Assembly: GCA_016714565.1 (NCBI GenBank)
Contig: JADKDM010000037.1
Coordinates: 124,001-188,000 of the forward strand
Direction: 5' to 3'
DNA length: 64,000 bases
Source of the DNA: Candidatus Villigracilis propinquus
GTDB taxonomy: Bacteria; Chloroflexota; Anaerolineae; Anaerolineales; Villigracilaceae
Shown here one piece after another: positions 16,054-24,839 of the stretch (position 1 is the first letter of the stretch; every line of letters begins with the position of its first letter). The notes beneath the pieces were generated by a model. It was not told the origin of the DNA. It did not search any database and was given only the letters and a program-made list of their open reading frames with translations. The translations under genes and the position numbers were made by a program.

Positions 16054-17295
16054 TCACTGGCATGTGAATAAAGTTGGGTCAACGTCTGTGGCTTGGTTCC
16101 AAAGTTTTTCAAATTCCTGCAAATACAACGCAGCGATCTCAGCATTGTCAACAATGACCACGTTCTCTTCATTTGATTCATCCGCGTTCGATGAAAAATT
16201 CAGCGAGCCTGTCACAACAATACTATTATCCACAATGATTAATTTATCATGCAGGAAGCTGCCGTTGCCGTCCTGTCGTGCAGGCACACCCGCGCAGAAG
16301 AACGTTTTCAATTCCGAGTTCGGGCTGCTGCTGCCAAACGTTTCAAAAACTCCTTTAACATCAACACCTGCTTTTGCACGGTCGATCATCGTCTGTGCAA
16401 GCGGATAATCGGTAAAGCTGAACGCGAGAAACCGGATACTCACCTGCGCATCCTTCACCAGTGCAATCAGGTTGCTCACAATTTTATCTTCTGGAGAAAA
16501 TAACACCTGAACTGGCGCGCTATCCAAAATCGCCCATTGCGTGTTGACCGTAGATGGCGCGCGCGGGCCGAACTGCCCGTTCCACATTTCCTGAAATTCG
16601 CGCTCGTATGCGTAGGCAATATCTGTAGAACGAATGACTAACACATTATTGTTCTGTTTGAATATCCCGTTGATGGTGATGTTCGTGGAACCTGTCCACA
16701 CGATCTTCTGATCGAACACCCAAAACTTGTTGTGCATTAATGCGGAACGCGCATCATCCTTAACCTCGATGCCTGATGCCATTAGCAATGAGAATTGTCC
16801 ACGCCCTGGCTGGGTGTCGTACTCCAGGCCGTTCTTGTCATCCGTCATCCATTTCACGTCCACACCGCGATTCTTCGCGGCGATCAATGCATCCGCAACG
16901 GGTGTGAGATTAAATTCAAAAGACGCAATGTGAATGCTAGTCTGCGCGTTGTTGATGAACCCGATTAGCTTTTCTTCGACGGAACCGGAAAGCACATCAG
17001 GGTTATTAATGGCAAGCGGATCTGTAAAATAGACATCCCACCAGCGATCTACCGGAACGATGACCGGCGGTTCTGTCGCAACAAAAGGAGTGTCTGTAAT
17101 TGCTGGAAGAACCAGCGGCGTATCCGTCACTGGCTGGATGAAGACTGGTGTATCCGTCACCGGGACGATGAATGGCGCGGGGGTCTCAGACGCAAAAAAT
17201 GGGATCTGAGTGACGGGCATATAAGTTACATCCAACGGCGCGCACGCAGAGAGTAGAACGGGGATGAGCAGAATTGAAACAAGAAGTTTCTTCAT
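16054..17295 (-). CDS. Extracytoplasmic phospholipase-D-like lipoprotein
   Basis: A 413-residue protein with a lipoprotein signal (lipobox LSAC, Cys18). Residues 25-80 are a Pro/Thr-rich stalk with repeated PVTDTP units. Two PLD domains follow, each with an intact HKD motif: HNKFWVFD near residue 187 and HDKLIIVD near 348, both followed by GS(T/L)N. Family members hydrolyse phosphodiester bonds in phospholipids or nucleic acids through a His-phosphoenzyme. Anchoring outside the cytoplasmic membrane suggests scavenging of extracellular lipid or DNA. It is monocistronic, with its own terminator. Confidence 0.9.
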   Translation of the reverse strand: MKKLLVSILLIPVLLSACAPLDVTYMPVTQIPFFASETPAPFIVPVTDTPVFIQPVTDTPLVLPAITDTPFVATEPPVIVPVDRWWDVYFTDPLAINNPDVLSGSVEEKLIGFINNAQTSIHIASFEFNLTPVADALIAAKNRGVDVKWMTDDKNGLEYDTQPGRGQFSLLMASGIEVKDDARSALMHNKFWVFDQKIVWTGSTNITINGIFKQNNNVLVIRSTDIAYAYEREFQEMWNGQFGPRAPSTVNTQWAILDSAPVQVLFSPEDKIVSNLIALVKDAQVSIRFLAFSFTDYPLAQTMIDRAKAGVDVKGVFETFGSSSPNSELKTFFCAGVPARQDGNGSFLHDKLIIVDNSIVVTGSLNFSSNADESNEENVVIVDNAEIAALYLQEFEKLWNQATDVDPTLFTCQ

Positions 17296-17329
17296 GTTTT
17301 CTCAAGCAGCAAACTGCTTGACTCCAGAG

Positions 17330-18271
17330 TTATTCGAGTGCCAGAAAATCCTGTGGATTACCCAGAGGATATGAAGTTACCCCATCTGCAATGCGCTTGA
17401 TGAGACCGCCCAACACCGTACCTGTACCCAATTCCACAAAGGTGTTAACTCCCTGAGCAGCCATCAGCGTGACAGACTCTGTCCAGCGGACGCGGGATTG
17501 CATTTGAGCGATGATGTCGGCGCGGGCGGCGGCCTCGTCACCTAATGTAGCGGCGTACACATTTCCAATGACAGGGATCTGCGGAGGTAAAAAGCTGGCG
17601 TTGTTCACGGCGTCATCCCATTCAACTTGAATGGATGCCATCAAGGTTGAATGCGCGGCAATGGAAACCGCCAAAGGCAAAGCACGTTTTGCGCCTGCCG
17701 CTTTCGCACCTGCCATTGCTCGTTCCACCGCAGGCTTCGCGCCAGAGATGACCACCTGCCCGGGACAATTATCATTTGCCACCTGCACGATCTCATCAGA
17801 TGTGCTGGCGTCGGCGCAGACTTGATCCAGCGCGGGAATGTCCAGGCCAAGGATGGCCGCCATGCCTCCAGGAGCGAGCGTGCCGGCGTGTTTCATCAAT
17901 TCGCCGCGCTTGCGGACAAGGCGAAGCCCATCTTCGAAGGACAATGCTCCAGCGGCGGCCAGAGCAGATAATTCGCCAAGCGAATGTCCGGCCATTGAAG
18001 CAGGCATCAGATTAGGATAAAGATGCGAAAAAGTCCGAAATGCAGCCAACGAGTGGACGAAGAGTGCCGGCTGGGTGTTGATTGTGTCGTTTAATTCGGT
18101 ATCGGGTCCATCCCACATGATCGCTGAAAGCGAAAAGCCAAGAATGGAATCGGCTTCGTCAAAAGTTTGTTTTGCAATGGGATATTGTGCGGCAAGGTCT
18201 TTTCCCATTCCAACAGTTTGAGAGCCTTGGCCTGGGAATACAAATGCTGTGTCTTGTAAGTTAAGTTTCAT
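17330..18271 (-). CDS. fabD: Malonyl-CoA:ACP transacylase (FabD)
   Basis: A 313-residue FabD, loading malonyl groups onto acyl carrier protein for fatty acid synthesis. Motifs: FPGQGSQTVGMG, GHSLGE (nucleophilic Ser), RKRGELM (carboxylate-binding Arg), and AAHSTLM (catalytic His). It follows rpmF on the same strand, an echo of the rpmF-plsX-fabHD cluster of many bacteria, but a palindromic repeat and a terminator lie between them. Confidence 0.95.
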   Translation of the reverse strand: MKLNLQDTAFVFPGQGSQTVGMGKDLAAQYPIAKQTFDEADSILGFSLSAIMWDGPDTELNDTINTQPALFVHSLAAFRTFSHLYPNLMPASMAGHSLGELSALAAAGALSFEDGLRLVRKRGELMKHAGTLAPGGMAAILGLDIPALDQVCADASTSDEIVQVANDNCPGQVVISGAKPAVERAMAGAKAAGAKRALPLAVSIAAHSTLMASIQVEWDDAVNNASFLPPQIPVIGNVYAATLGDEAAARADIIAQMQSRVRWTESVTLMAAQGVNTFVELGTGTVLGGLIKRIADGVTSYPLGNPQDFLALE

Positions 18272-18286
18272 TGTTCCTCACTATTT

Positions 18287-18431
18287 CGTCATTGCGAGCC
18301 GCGTTTTTGCGGCGACACTTGCGCCGTACGCCAGTGCGGTGAGCAATCTCCTGCATGGAGTAGAGATTGCTTCGGGCAAAGAACACACCTGCCCTGGCGG
18401 GCGGTGCCAGGGAGAACGCCCTCGCAATGAC
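18287..18431. repeat. Interspersed palindromic repeat, GAGATTGCTTCG family (copy 2)
   Basis: The ends CGTCATTGCGAG and CTCGCAATGAC are inverted. The interior shares ACTTGCGCCG, CGCCAGTGCGGTGAGCAA and GAGATTGCTTCGGGCAAAGA with other copies, plus an extra GC-rich hairpin. It separates rpmF from fabD. Confidence 0.85.
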
Positions 18432-18448
18432 ATAAACACCATTAAAAC

Positions 18449-18480
18449 ACAAACGGGTCGTGAATGTCACGACCCGTTTT
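18449..18480 (-). terminator. Terminator after rpmF
   Basis: A 12-bp stem (AAACGGGTCGTG with CACGACCCGTTT, 5-base loop). On the minus strand it runs into a T-rich stretch. It lies 22 bases past the rpmF stop. Confidence 0.75.
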
Positions 18481-18501
18481 GCGGGCGAAATAAAGTTGCC
18501 T

Positions 18502-18702
18502 CTATTCAGTGGTCTTCTTTTCTTTCTTGACCTGAATGACTTCGCGGCCTTTGTAATAGCCGCAACTCGGGCAAACGGTGTGGGGCAAACGCTTGTTTCC
18601 ACAATTGGAGCAGGCGACTGTGTTCACCGCAGTCAAGGCGTCCTGTGAACGGCGGCGATCACGGCGTCCCTTGGAATGTTTGCGCTTTGGATGTGGGGTC
18701 AT
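18502..18702 (-). CDS. rpmF: 50S ribosomal protein L32
   Basis: A 66-residue L32 with the basic N-terminus (PKRKHSKGRRDRRRS) and a zinc ribbon of the CSNCGN ... CPSCGYY type, so the zinc-binding C+ form. AAAGGAG precedes the ATG. It has a consensus promoter (TTGACG, 17 bases, TATAAT) and a leader of about 65 bases containing a strong hairpin. Confidence 0.96.
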   Translation of the reverse strand: MTPHPKRKHSKGRRDRRRSQDALTAVNTVACSNCGNKRLPHTVCPSCGYYKGREVIQVKKEKKTTE

Positions 18703-18728
18703 AAATACTTTCTCCTTTATACATACAT

Positions 18729-18750
18729 CAGACGGGCGTGCGCCCGTCTG
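18729..18750. repeat. Perfect palindromic hairpin in the rpmF leader
   Basis: CAGACGGGCG and its complement are separated by TG. The element lies 27 bases upstream of the rpmF ATG, inside its 5' leader. It may be a leader structure or another dispersed palindrome. Confidence 0.6.
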
Positions 18751-18776
18751 GATTGGTTTTTTAATGAAGCCCGCTG

Positions 18777-18824
18777 ATTATATCGGCATGAGGCAGTGAC
18801 GTCAAGACGAATTCGATGTAAAAT
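18777..18824. promoter_or_regulatory. Divergent overlapping promoters of rpmF and the PP2C gene
   Basis: Leftward: TTGACG (18805-18800) and TATAAT (18782-18777), spacing 17. Rightward: GTGACG (18796-18801) and TAAAAT (18819-18824), spacing 17. The two -35 boxes overlap in the palindrome TGACGTCA, so polymerases should compete. The rightward -10 box ends seven bases before the ATG, predicting a leaderless transcript. Confidence 0.65.
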
Positions 18825-18831
18825 CCAACTC

Positions 18832-19539
18832 ATGGAAATTCAGATCGCAGTCGCCAAGGTCAATAAATACGCGGTCTCTGAGAGCGGAGACACGCTTGAG
18901 GTCATCGAACGCCCCACTGGCGGTCTTTCCGTTGTTCTGGCAGACGGCCAAACCAGCGGGCGCGGCGCAAAAGCCGTTTCGATGTTGGTGGTTCGCAAAG
19001 TGATCGGCCTCATTGCCGAAGGTGTACGGGACGGCGCGGCAGCCCGGGCTGCTTCGGATGCTTTGTTCGCCGACAAAGCTGGGAAAGTCACATGCACCTT
19101 GAATATTGCCTCGGTTGACCTGCACAGCAAGACTATTGTGCTTACACGCAATAACCCTGTTCCTGTTTTCATTTGCCGTGGTGAGCAGATCGACTCTCAT
19201 AATGAAGAGAGCATTTCACTGGGAACATCGCGCAACGTGCGCCCAGTTATTACCGAGGTTGGGCTTGAAGCCGGGTTGACCATTGTCATCTTCAGCGACG
19301 GCATCAGCCACGCGGGAGAACGGCGCGGACACCCCATGAATGTAGGCGAAGCGCTCCGCTCGGTGCTTGAAGACCAGGACCCAACTCCGCAGGAACTTGC
19401 AGATATGCTGCTTGCACACGCGGTTCGCCTAGACGACAACCGCCCCGCAGATGATATCAGCGTGCTTGTGCTCAAGGTCTCTGCCCGCAACGGCGACGAT
19501 GTACGGCGTATGAGTGTCAGGCTTCCCATCAATGCTTAA
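18832..19539 (+). CDS. PP2C/SpoIIE-type serine phosphatase
   Basis: A 235-residue single-domain phosphatase. The metal-binding motifs are ADGQTSGRGAKA (residues 34-45), FSDGISHAGERRG and the C-terminal DDISVLVLKV. Such proteins dephosphorylate Ser/Thr on anti-sigma antagonists or other targets. No sensor domain is attached. The stop overlaps the following TrkA-N gene by eight bases. The longer open frame upstream includes the promoter, so this ATG is the start. Confidence 0.87.
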   Translation: MEIQIAVAKVNKYAVSESGDTLEVIERPTGGLSVVLADGQTSGRGAKAVSMLVVRKVIGLIAEGVRDGAAARAASDALFADKAGKVTCTLNIASVDLHSKTIVLTRNNPVPVFICRGEQIDSHNEESISLGTSRNVRPVITEVGLEAGLTIVIFSDGISHAGERRGHPMNVGEALRSVLEDQDPTPQELADMLLAHAVRLDDNRPADDISVLVLKVSARNGDDVRRMSVRLPINA

Positions 19540-20593
19540 ACACAAAAACATGGCTGCGAAACATCGTTGGAGACATTTTCAGGCTTCCATTCGAGATACA
19601 ACCATTTTGCTTGCGGAATTCAAATCTCCATTGTTTTGGTTTTCGTTTGCAATCATCGGCGGGGGATTTTTATATGACTTCATCTCCAGGCTGGTCAACG
19701 AACCAATGGACGGTCTGGCAGAATCGATCTACATTGTTTTGATCGCCACTTTTTTACAACCGGCAAATCGTGAATTTCCGCATCACATTGCTTTGCAATT
19801 ATTTCACTTTTTCATGCCCGTTATCGGGCTGATCGTGCTCGCGCAGGGATTGGCAGATTTCAGCGTATTACTTTTCAATCGCCGCGCGCGTACCAAGGAA
19901 TGGGAAATGGCAGTCGCATCCACACTTAGAAAACACATCATCCTCGTCGGGCTGGGGCATCTCGGCTATCGCGTTGCCATCAAATTACATGAAATGGGCG
20001 AACAGGTAGCGGTGATCGAATTCAATGCAGATACCGATACGTTGAACGCCGCCCGCATCCTCGGCATCCCGGTCATTCACGATGACGCCACCCGTCCTGC
20101 CGCGCTGGAAGCCGCCAACATCAAAGATGCGCGCACCATCATCATGGCAAGCCAGAACGATGCGATGAACTTGCAGATCGCGCTAAAAGCCCGCAGCATC
20201 AACCCGAAGATCAGCGTTGTCGTTCGCATCTTCGATGATGATTTCGCCCACGCGCTTCAGGAGCAATTCGGCTTCATCGCGTTGAGCGCCACAGAAATGG
20301 CCGCGCCTGTTTTCGCCGCAGCCGCCGCAGGCGCAGATGTGACCAATCCCATCTCGGTGGAAGGTCAATTACTCAGCCTTGCCCGCCTCACGATCTCGGA
20401 AGATGCGCCGTTTGCAAATAAAACTGTCGGCTACGTGGAAGACAACTATCACCTCAACATCGTACTACTTCGTCACGACCATAAATCGGAAATGCATCCC
20501 ACAGATAAAAGTCCGCTGCGTGTTGGTGACGTGCTAGCCGTGCTGGGTGTACCCGAGCAATTGAATCTACTTCTCCACGATAATGAAGGATGA
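19532..20593 (+). CDS. Membrane protein with TrkA-N/TrkA-C (RCK) domains
   Basis: A 353-residue protein. Residues 25-115 contain about three hydrophobic segments; residues 135-250 are a TrkA-N (RCK) Rossmann domain with VGLGHLGYRVA; residues 265-350 are TrkA-C. RCK domains gate K+ channels and transporters in response to NAD(H), ATP or cations. The K+ selectivity filter TVGYG expected between the helices is not visible (the region reads YIVLIATFLQPANREFP), so it may be a modified channel, a subunit or a sensor. The start ATG overlaps the PP2C stop; an ATG at 19550 is also possible. Coupling to a PP2C phosphatase suggests phospho-control. Confidence 0.82.
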   Translation: MLKHKNMAAKHRWRHFQASIRDTTILLAEFKSPLFWFSFAIIGGGFLYDFISRLVNEPMDGLAESIYIVLIATFLQPANREFPHHIALQLFHFFMPVIGLIVLAQGLADFSVLLFNRRARTKEWEMAVASTLRKHIILVGLGHLGYRVAIKLHEMGEQVAVIEFNADTDTLNAARILGIPVIHDDATRPAALEAANIKDARTIIMASQNDAMNLQIALKARSINPKISVVVRIFDDDFAHALQEQFGFIALSATEMAAPVFAAAAAGADVTNPISVEGQLLSLARLTISEDAPFANKTVGYVEDNYHLNIVLLRHDHKSEMHPTDKSPLRVGDVLAVLGVPEQLNLLLHDNEG

Positions 20594-20948
20594 GGATAGT
20601 AGACCTCTCATTGGAGTAGTAGGCCCGTGCGGGTCGGGGAAATCCACGCTGATTGCGGGTCTTGAAAAACATGGCTATCGCTGCCGTCACATTGCGCAGG
20701 AACATTCCTACGTCAAACACATGTGGCAGGTCATCACCAACCCAGATATTCTTTTATTTCTTGAATCATCGTTCGAAAACTCCACCAAACGCCGAAAATT
20801 AAATTGGGTCGCTGCCGACCACGAAGAACAGCAGCGCAGGCTCTCCCACGCACGTGCTCACGCCGACCTGATCATTGACACCAATATTCTTGATTCGGAA
20901 AATGTCCTCGCCAGTGCATTGGACTACTTAAAGGAAAGAATCTCATGA
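20583..20948 (+). CDS. Small P-loop NTPase
   Basis: A 121-residue protein with Walker A GPCGSGKST (residues 14-22), a likely kinase-type fold with basic lid (STKRRKLNW) and the final DLIIDTN strand. The overall form resembles small nucleotide or adenylate kinase-like proteins, but the substrate is not clear. It overlaps the RCK gene by 11 bases and the M1 peptidase gene by four, so it is translationally coupled to both. Confidence 0.75.
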   Translation: MKDEDSRPLIGVVGPCGSGKSTLIAGLEKHGYRCRHIAQEHSYVKHMWQVITNPDILLFLESSFENSTKRRKLNWVAADHEEQQRRLSHARAHADLIIDTNILDSENVLASALDYLKERIS

Positions 20949-22417
20949 AAAAGATTTTCAGCCTCTCAGTCATCACGCTTCTTTTTCTAACCTCCTGCCT
21001 GTTCTTCTCCCGAAAAGCAGAATCCACTCCCGAACCGATTCCACCAACCTCAACCACTGCACCGGACATCAACTTCGAAAGCGGACTTATGCCCGAGTAC
21101 CAAGGCATCGTCCAGAAATTGAAAGATGCCAGCCTGTACACCATCGAGTTCGTCATCGCCGATGACCTGTATCACATCACCGGCAGCGAAGAAGTCCGCT
21201 ACACCAACAACGAAGATGTGAATTTGGACGAGATCCAACTCCGCCTGTTCCCGAACATTTTAGGCGGCAATATGACCGTGAAGAACGTAAAAGTAAACGG
21301 GGATGATGTAACCCCAACATACAAACTCAACAACAGCCTGCTTATCGTCCCGTTGAAAGATCCGCTTCAACCAAAAAAGTCCCTCACCCTGAGCATGGAT
21401 TTTAGCGTCACCGTCCCGCAGACCGTGGATATGAACTATGGCGTGCAAGCCTTTTATGACAATGTGCTTGCGCTTGCCCATGCCTATCCGATGATCGCTG
21501 TCTATGACGATGAGGGCTGGAACTCAGAGATCCCCCCGCAATCTGGCGATGTAACTTATGCAGACATGTCCTTCTTCGTTGTGAACGTGGACGCACCAAA
21601 GGATGTAACGGTGGTCATCTCAGGGCGTGAGGTCAACCGTCAGGATAATGGGGTCAGGCAACAGATTACGGTGGAGGCGGGGCCGGTCCGTGATTTCTAT
21701 TTGGCGGCGAGTCCAGATTATGAAGTCTTCACGAAGGAAGTGGACGGCATCACTTTGCGGTTTTACACGCATAGTGATCTTCAACAAGGTGCGAAGTATG
21801 CGTTGGATGTGGCTGCGCGTTCCCTTGAAGTTTTCGGAAAACGCTACGCGCCCTACCCATACACCGAGTTGGATTTTGTCTCGACACCCACATACGCTTT
21901 GGGCATCGAATACCCGGGCATGATCGCCATCACCGAATGGATCGTAGACCCGGATAACAGCTATCTGGAAGCGACGGTTGCCCACGAGGTAGGACACCAG
22001 TGGTTCTACAACCTTGTCGGCAACGATCAACTGGATGAACCGTGGCTGGACGAGTCGCTGACGCAGTTCATCACACTGCAATATTTCACTGATGAATATG
22101 GGCAGGCCGGCAACGAGGGGTTTCGCGCAGACCTTGAAGGCCGTTGGGCGTATCTGGACAACAGCCCAATCCCCGTTGGGATGCCAGTGCGGGATTATTC
22201 GGACGCGGAATACAGCGGAATTGTGTATGGACGCGGCGGGCTATTCTTTGAAGTTCTGCGAGATGAAATGGGCGTGGAAGTTTTTGACAATTTCATAAAG
22301 GAATACACCACCGACAACGCCTGGGGTATTGCCACTGCCGAGATATTAAGAACAGAAGCCGAAGCACATTGCAAGTGTGATTTATCCGCTTTATTTGAGG
22401 CGTGGATATACCCATAA
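20945..22417 (+). CDS. M1-family zinc metallopeptidase lipoprotein
   Basis: A 490-residue lipoprotein (lipobox LTSC) with an M1 aminopeptidase-like fold. The N-terminal beta domain covers about residues 45-245. The zinc site is HEVGH at 347-351 with the distal Glu in DESLTQF; NLVGNDQLDEPWLDE matches M1 spacing. The exopeptidase GAMEN motif is represented by GIEYPGM, so endo- or other activity is possible. It acts outside the membrane, probably in peptide breakdown. Confidence 0.88.
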   Translation: MKKIFSLSVITLLFLTSCLFFSRKAESTPEPIPPTSTTAPDINFESGLMPEYQGIVQKLKDASLYTIEFVIADDLYHITGSEEVRYTNNEDVNLDEIQLRLFPNILGGNMTVKNVKVNGDDVTPTYKLNNSLLIVPLKDPLQPKKSLTLSMDFSVTVPQTVDMNYGVQAFYDNVLALAHAYPMIAVYDDEGWNSEIPPQSGDVTYADMSFFVVNVDAPKDVTVVISGREVNRQDNGVRQQITVEAGPVRDFYLAASPDYEVFTKEVDGITLRFYTHSDLQQGAKYALDVAARSLEVFGKRYAPYPYTELDFVSTPTYALGIEYPGMIAITEWIVDPDNSYLEATVAHEVGHQWFYNLVGNDQLDEPWLDESLTQFITLQYFTDEYGQAGNEGFRADLEGRWAYLDNSPIPVGMPVRDYSDAEYSGIVYGRGGLFFEVLRDEMGVEVFDNFIKEYTTDNAWGIATAEILRTEAEAHCKCDLSALFEAWIYP

Positions 22418-22488
22418 AACCAATCAAAGGGAGTATAATGGCGTCCGCGCCAGCCAAGAGCTGGCATTTTCGTGGATGGAGTAGAAAT

Positions 22489-23838
22489 ATGCGTAATAAA
22501 AATACCTGGTTGGTTGTAATTGTTATTCTGGTCGCCTTTTCGCTTTGGGTAGACCTTAGTAAGAATATCTTAATTTACAACCCTTTTACCGATCAGCCCC
22601 TGATCGAGCGTGATGTGGACGTACAATTGGGATTAGATCTGCGCGGTGGATTGCAAGCCCTGCTTGAAGCTGATGTCCCCGCGGAAACAGCCGTTTCCGC
22701 CGAGGAACTTCTCAATGCCAAGAATATTCTGGAGAACCGCGCCAACGCTCTCGGCGTAAGCGAAGTTGTCATGCAGACCGCTGGCGACCGCCGTATTGTT
22801 GCCGAATTCCCCGGCGTCACAAATCCTGAAGAAGTAGTATCTGCCCTAAAGCAAACCGCCCTTCTGGAATTTGTGGACATGGGAACGTCACCCGTGCCTG
22901 AAGGAACGATCATTCAAACAGACTTCGGTATTGAAAACCCAGCTGCAACTACTGAAACTGGTGAGCCGATCTATCATACTGTGATGACAGGAGCTGGTCT
23001 CAAGACCGCCTCTGTTTCCAGAAGTCAAACCGGCGAGTATGCGATCTCCTTCGTACTTAATTCTGATACAACAGACATTTTTGCAGAATACACCACAACG
23101 CACATTCAGCAATATCTCGCCATCGTGCTAGACAAGCAGGTCATTTCCACACCGATCATCCAAAACCCCATTACAGATGGGCAGGGACAGATCTCTGGTA
23201 ATTTCACGCAGGAAACCGCACAGACACTTGCCATCCAGCTTCGCTCTGGCGCGTTGCCTATTCCGATCAAAGTGGTGGAAAGCCGCACCGTTGGCCCAAC
23301 CCTTGGCGAAGAAAGTTTACGCAAGAGCGTGGTGGCAGGTCTTATCGGTCTGGCTGTCATCGTTCTGTTCATGGGTATTTACTATCGCGTTCCCGGTGTC
23401 GTAGCGGATTTGGCGTTGATTTGCTACGCCTTATTTTCCCTGATGCTGTTCAAGATGATTCCGGTTGTACTCACACTGCCCGGCATTGCAGGCTTTATTC
23501 TCAGCGTGGGCATGGCAGTGGATGCAAACGTGCTAATCTTTGAGCGTCTAAAAGAAGAATTACGACATGGCCGCAACCTTCGTCAGTCCATTGATCTGGC
23601 CTGGAGCCGGGCCTGGCCTTCTATCCGCGACTCAAACACTTCCACCCTCATCACCTGTCTGATCCTTTTCTTCTTCGGAAACACCTTCGGCGCAAGCATT
23701 GTAAAGGGCTTTTCGATCACACTGGCCTTGGGCGTAGGCGTGAGTTTGTTCACGGCTATCATCGTCACACGCACATTTTTACATACTGTGTTGGATCGCA
23801 TCAACCTCGCCGACCACCCGCGCTGGTTTGGTCTATAG
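22489..23838 (+). CDS. secD: Protein translocase subunit SecD
   Basis: A 449-residue SecD that, with SecF, uses the proton-motive force to help release translocated proteins outside the membrane. Features: TM1 near residues 6-25, the D1 motif LGLDLRGGLQ, the large P1 domain, and the C-terminal five-helix block with GMAVDANVLIFER. GGAG lies before this ATG, which matches the usual short SecD N-terminus. An earlier in-frame ATG at 22438 also has a purine-rich site and would add 17 residues; a TATAAT overlaps it, favouring the later start. secF follows nine bases after. Confidence 0.94.
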   Translation: MRNKNTWLVVIVILVAFSLWVDLSKNILIYNPFTDQPLIERDVDVQLGLDLRGGLQALLEADVPAETAVSAEELLNAKNILENRANALGVSEVVMQTAGDRRIVAEFPGVTNPEEVVSALKQTALLEFVDMGTSPVPEGTIIQTDFGIENPAATTETGEPIYHTVMTGAGLKTASVSRSQTGEYAISFVLNSDTTDIFAEYTTTHIQQYLAIVLDKQVISTPIIQNPITDGQGQISGNFTQETAQTLAIQLRSGALPIPIKVVESRTVGPTLGEESLRKSVVAGLIGLAVIVLFMGIYYRVPGVVADLALICYALFSLMLFKMIPVVLTLPGIAGFILSVGMAVDANVLIFERLKEELRHGRNLRQSIDLAWSRAWPSIRDSNTSTLITCLILFFFGNTFGASIVKGFSITLALGVGVSLFTAIIVTRTFLHTVLDRINLADHPRWFGL

Positions 23839-23847
23839 GAGCGCGCA

Positions 23848-24792
23848 ATGAATATCATCAAGAATCGTTACGTTTACTTTTTGATCTCCCTGCTGATCAT
23901 CATCCCCGGCATTGTTTTCATGGGATTGAACTGGGCCAAATCAAAAACCGGCCCGCTGCCCCTCGGTATCGACTTCCGCGGTGGCTCTCTGCTTGAAGTG
24001 CAATTTGAAGGCACCCGCCCATCCAGCGAAGAAATTACCGCACTATACGCTGAATTTTCCAGCGAAGCCGAACCCATCGCTGACCCAGTCGTCCAACCGC
24101 TCGACGACGATTCGTTCTCTGTCCGCTCAAAAACCATGACAGATGAAACCAAAGGCTTGCTCGTCGCAGAGATGGAAACCCGTTTTAGCTCCAAAGTGAT
24201 CGTGCTGAACTTTACCTCCGTCAGCCCCTCCATTGGCGCGGAAGTGACACGCGCGGCAGGCCTCGCCATTCTTTTGGCTGCCGTCGCCATCCTTCTTTAC
24301 ATCTGGTGGGCATTCCGCGGTGTGGAACACCCCTACCGTTATGGAACTGCCGCCATCCTCGCCATGCTGCACGATGTCTTCGTGGTTCTCGGAACCGAAG
24401 CCATTCTTGGCTATTTCCTCGGCTGGGAAGCGGACGCCCTCTTCCTCACCGCATTGCTGACCGTGATCGGTTTTTCGGTGCATGACACCATCGTGGTGTT
24501 CGACCGCGTGCGCGAAAACTCAACCAGCCTGCGCCGCATCGACTACGAAACAATGGTCAATCATTCCATCGTCCAAACACTCGACCGCTCCATCACCACC
24601 CAATTGACCGTGATGCTCACACTCTTCGCCCTCGTTCTCTTCGGCGGCGACAGCACCCGACATTTCGTGATCATCCTGCTGGTGGGTATTTTCAGTGGAA
24701 CCTACTCCTCCATCTTCAATGCGGCTCCCATTCTCGTCGTGTGGGAGAACCGCGAGTGGAAAAACTGGTTCGGACGCAAAGCCGAAGCCTGA
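23848..24792 (+). CDS. secF: Protein translocase subunit SecF
   Basis: A 314-residue SecF with TM1 near residues 8-28, LGIDFRGGSLLEVQF, the short periplasmic domain, and the membrane block with GFSVHDTIVVFDRVREN, the SecF signature. AGGAG precedes the ATG. It partners SecD. A strong terminator ends the operon seven bases after the stop. Confidence 0.96.
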   Translation: MNIIKNRYVYFLISLLIIIPGIVFMGLNWAKSKTGPLPLGIDFRGGSLLEVQFEGTRPSSEEITALYAEFSSEAEPIADPVVQPLDDDSFSVRSKTMTDETKGLLVAEMETRFSSKVIVLNFTSVSPSIGAEVTRAAGLAILLAAVAILLYIWWAFRGVEHPYRYGTAAILAMLHDVFVVLGTEAILGYFLGWEADALFLTALLTVIGFSVHDTIVVFDRVRENSTSLRRIDYETMVNHSIVQTLDRSITTQLTVMLTLFALVLFGGDSTRHFVIILLVGIFSGTYSSIFNAAPILVVWENREWKNWFGRKAEA

Positions 24793-24798
24793 TTTTTT

Positions 24799-24832
24799 GC
24801 GGGGCAGATTTCATTGTCTGCCCCGCTTTTTT
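24799..24832 (+). terminator. Terminator after secF
   Basis: A 10-bp perfect stem (GCGGGGCAGA with TCTGCCCCGC), 7-base loop, and a run of T. Confidence 0.92.
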
Positions 24833-24839
24833 ATTAGAC

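Noticed and set aside
24741..24839. N-terminal extension of the GH114-like gene
   Set aside because: It would overlap secF and its terminator, and a lipoprotein signal begins at the later ATG.
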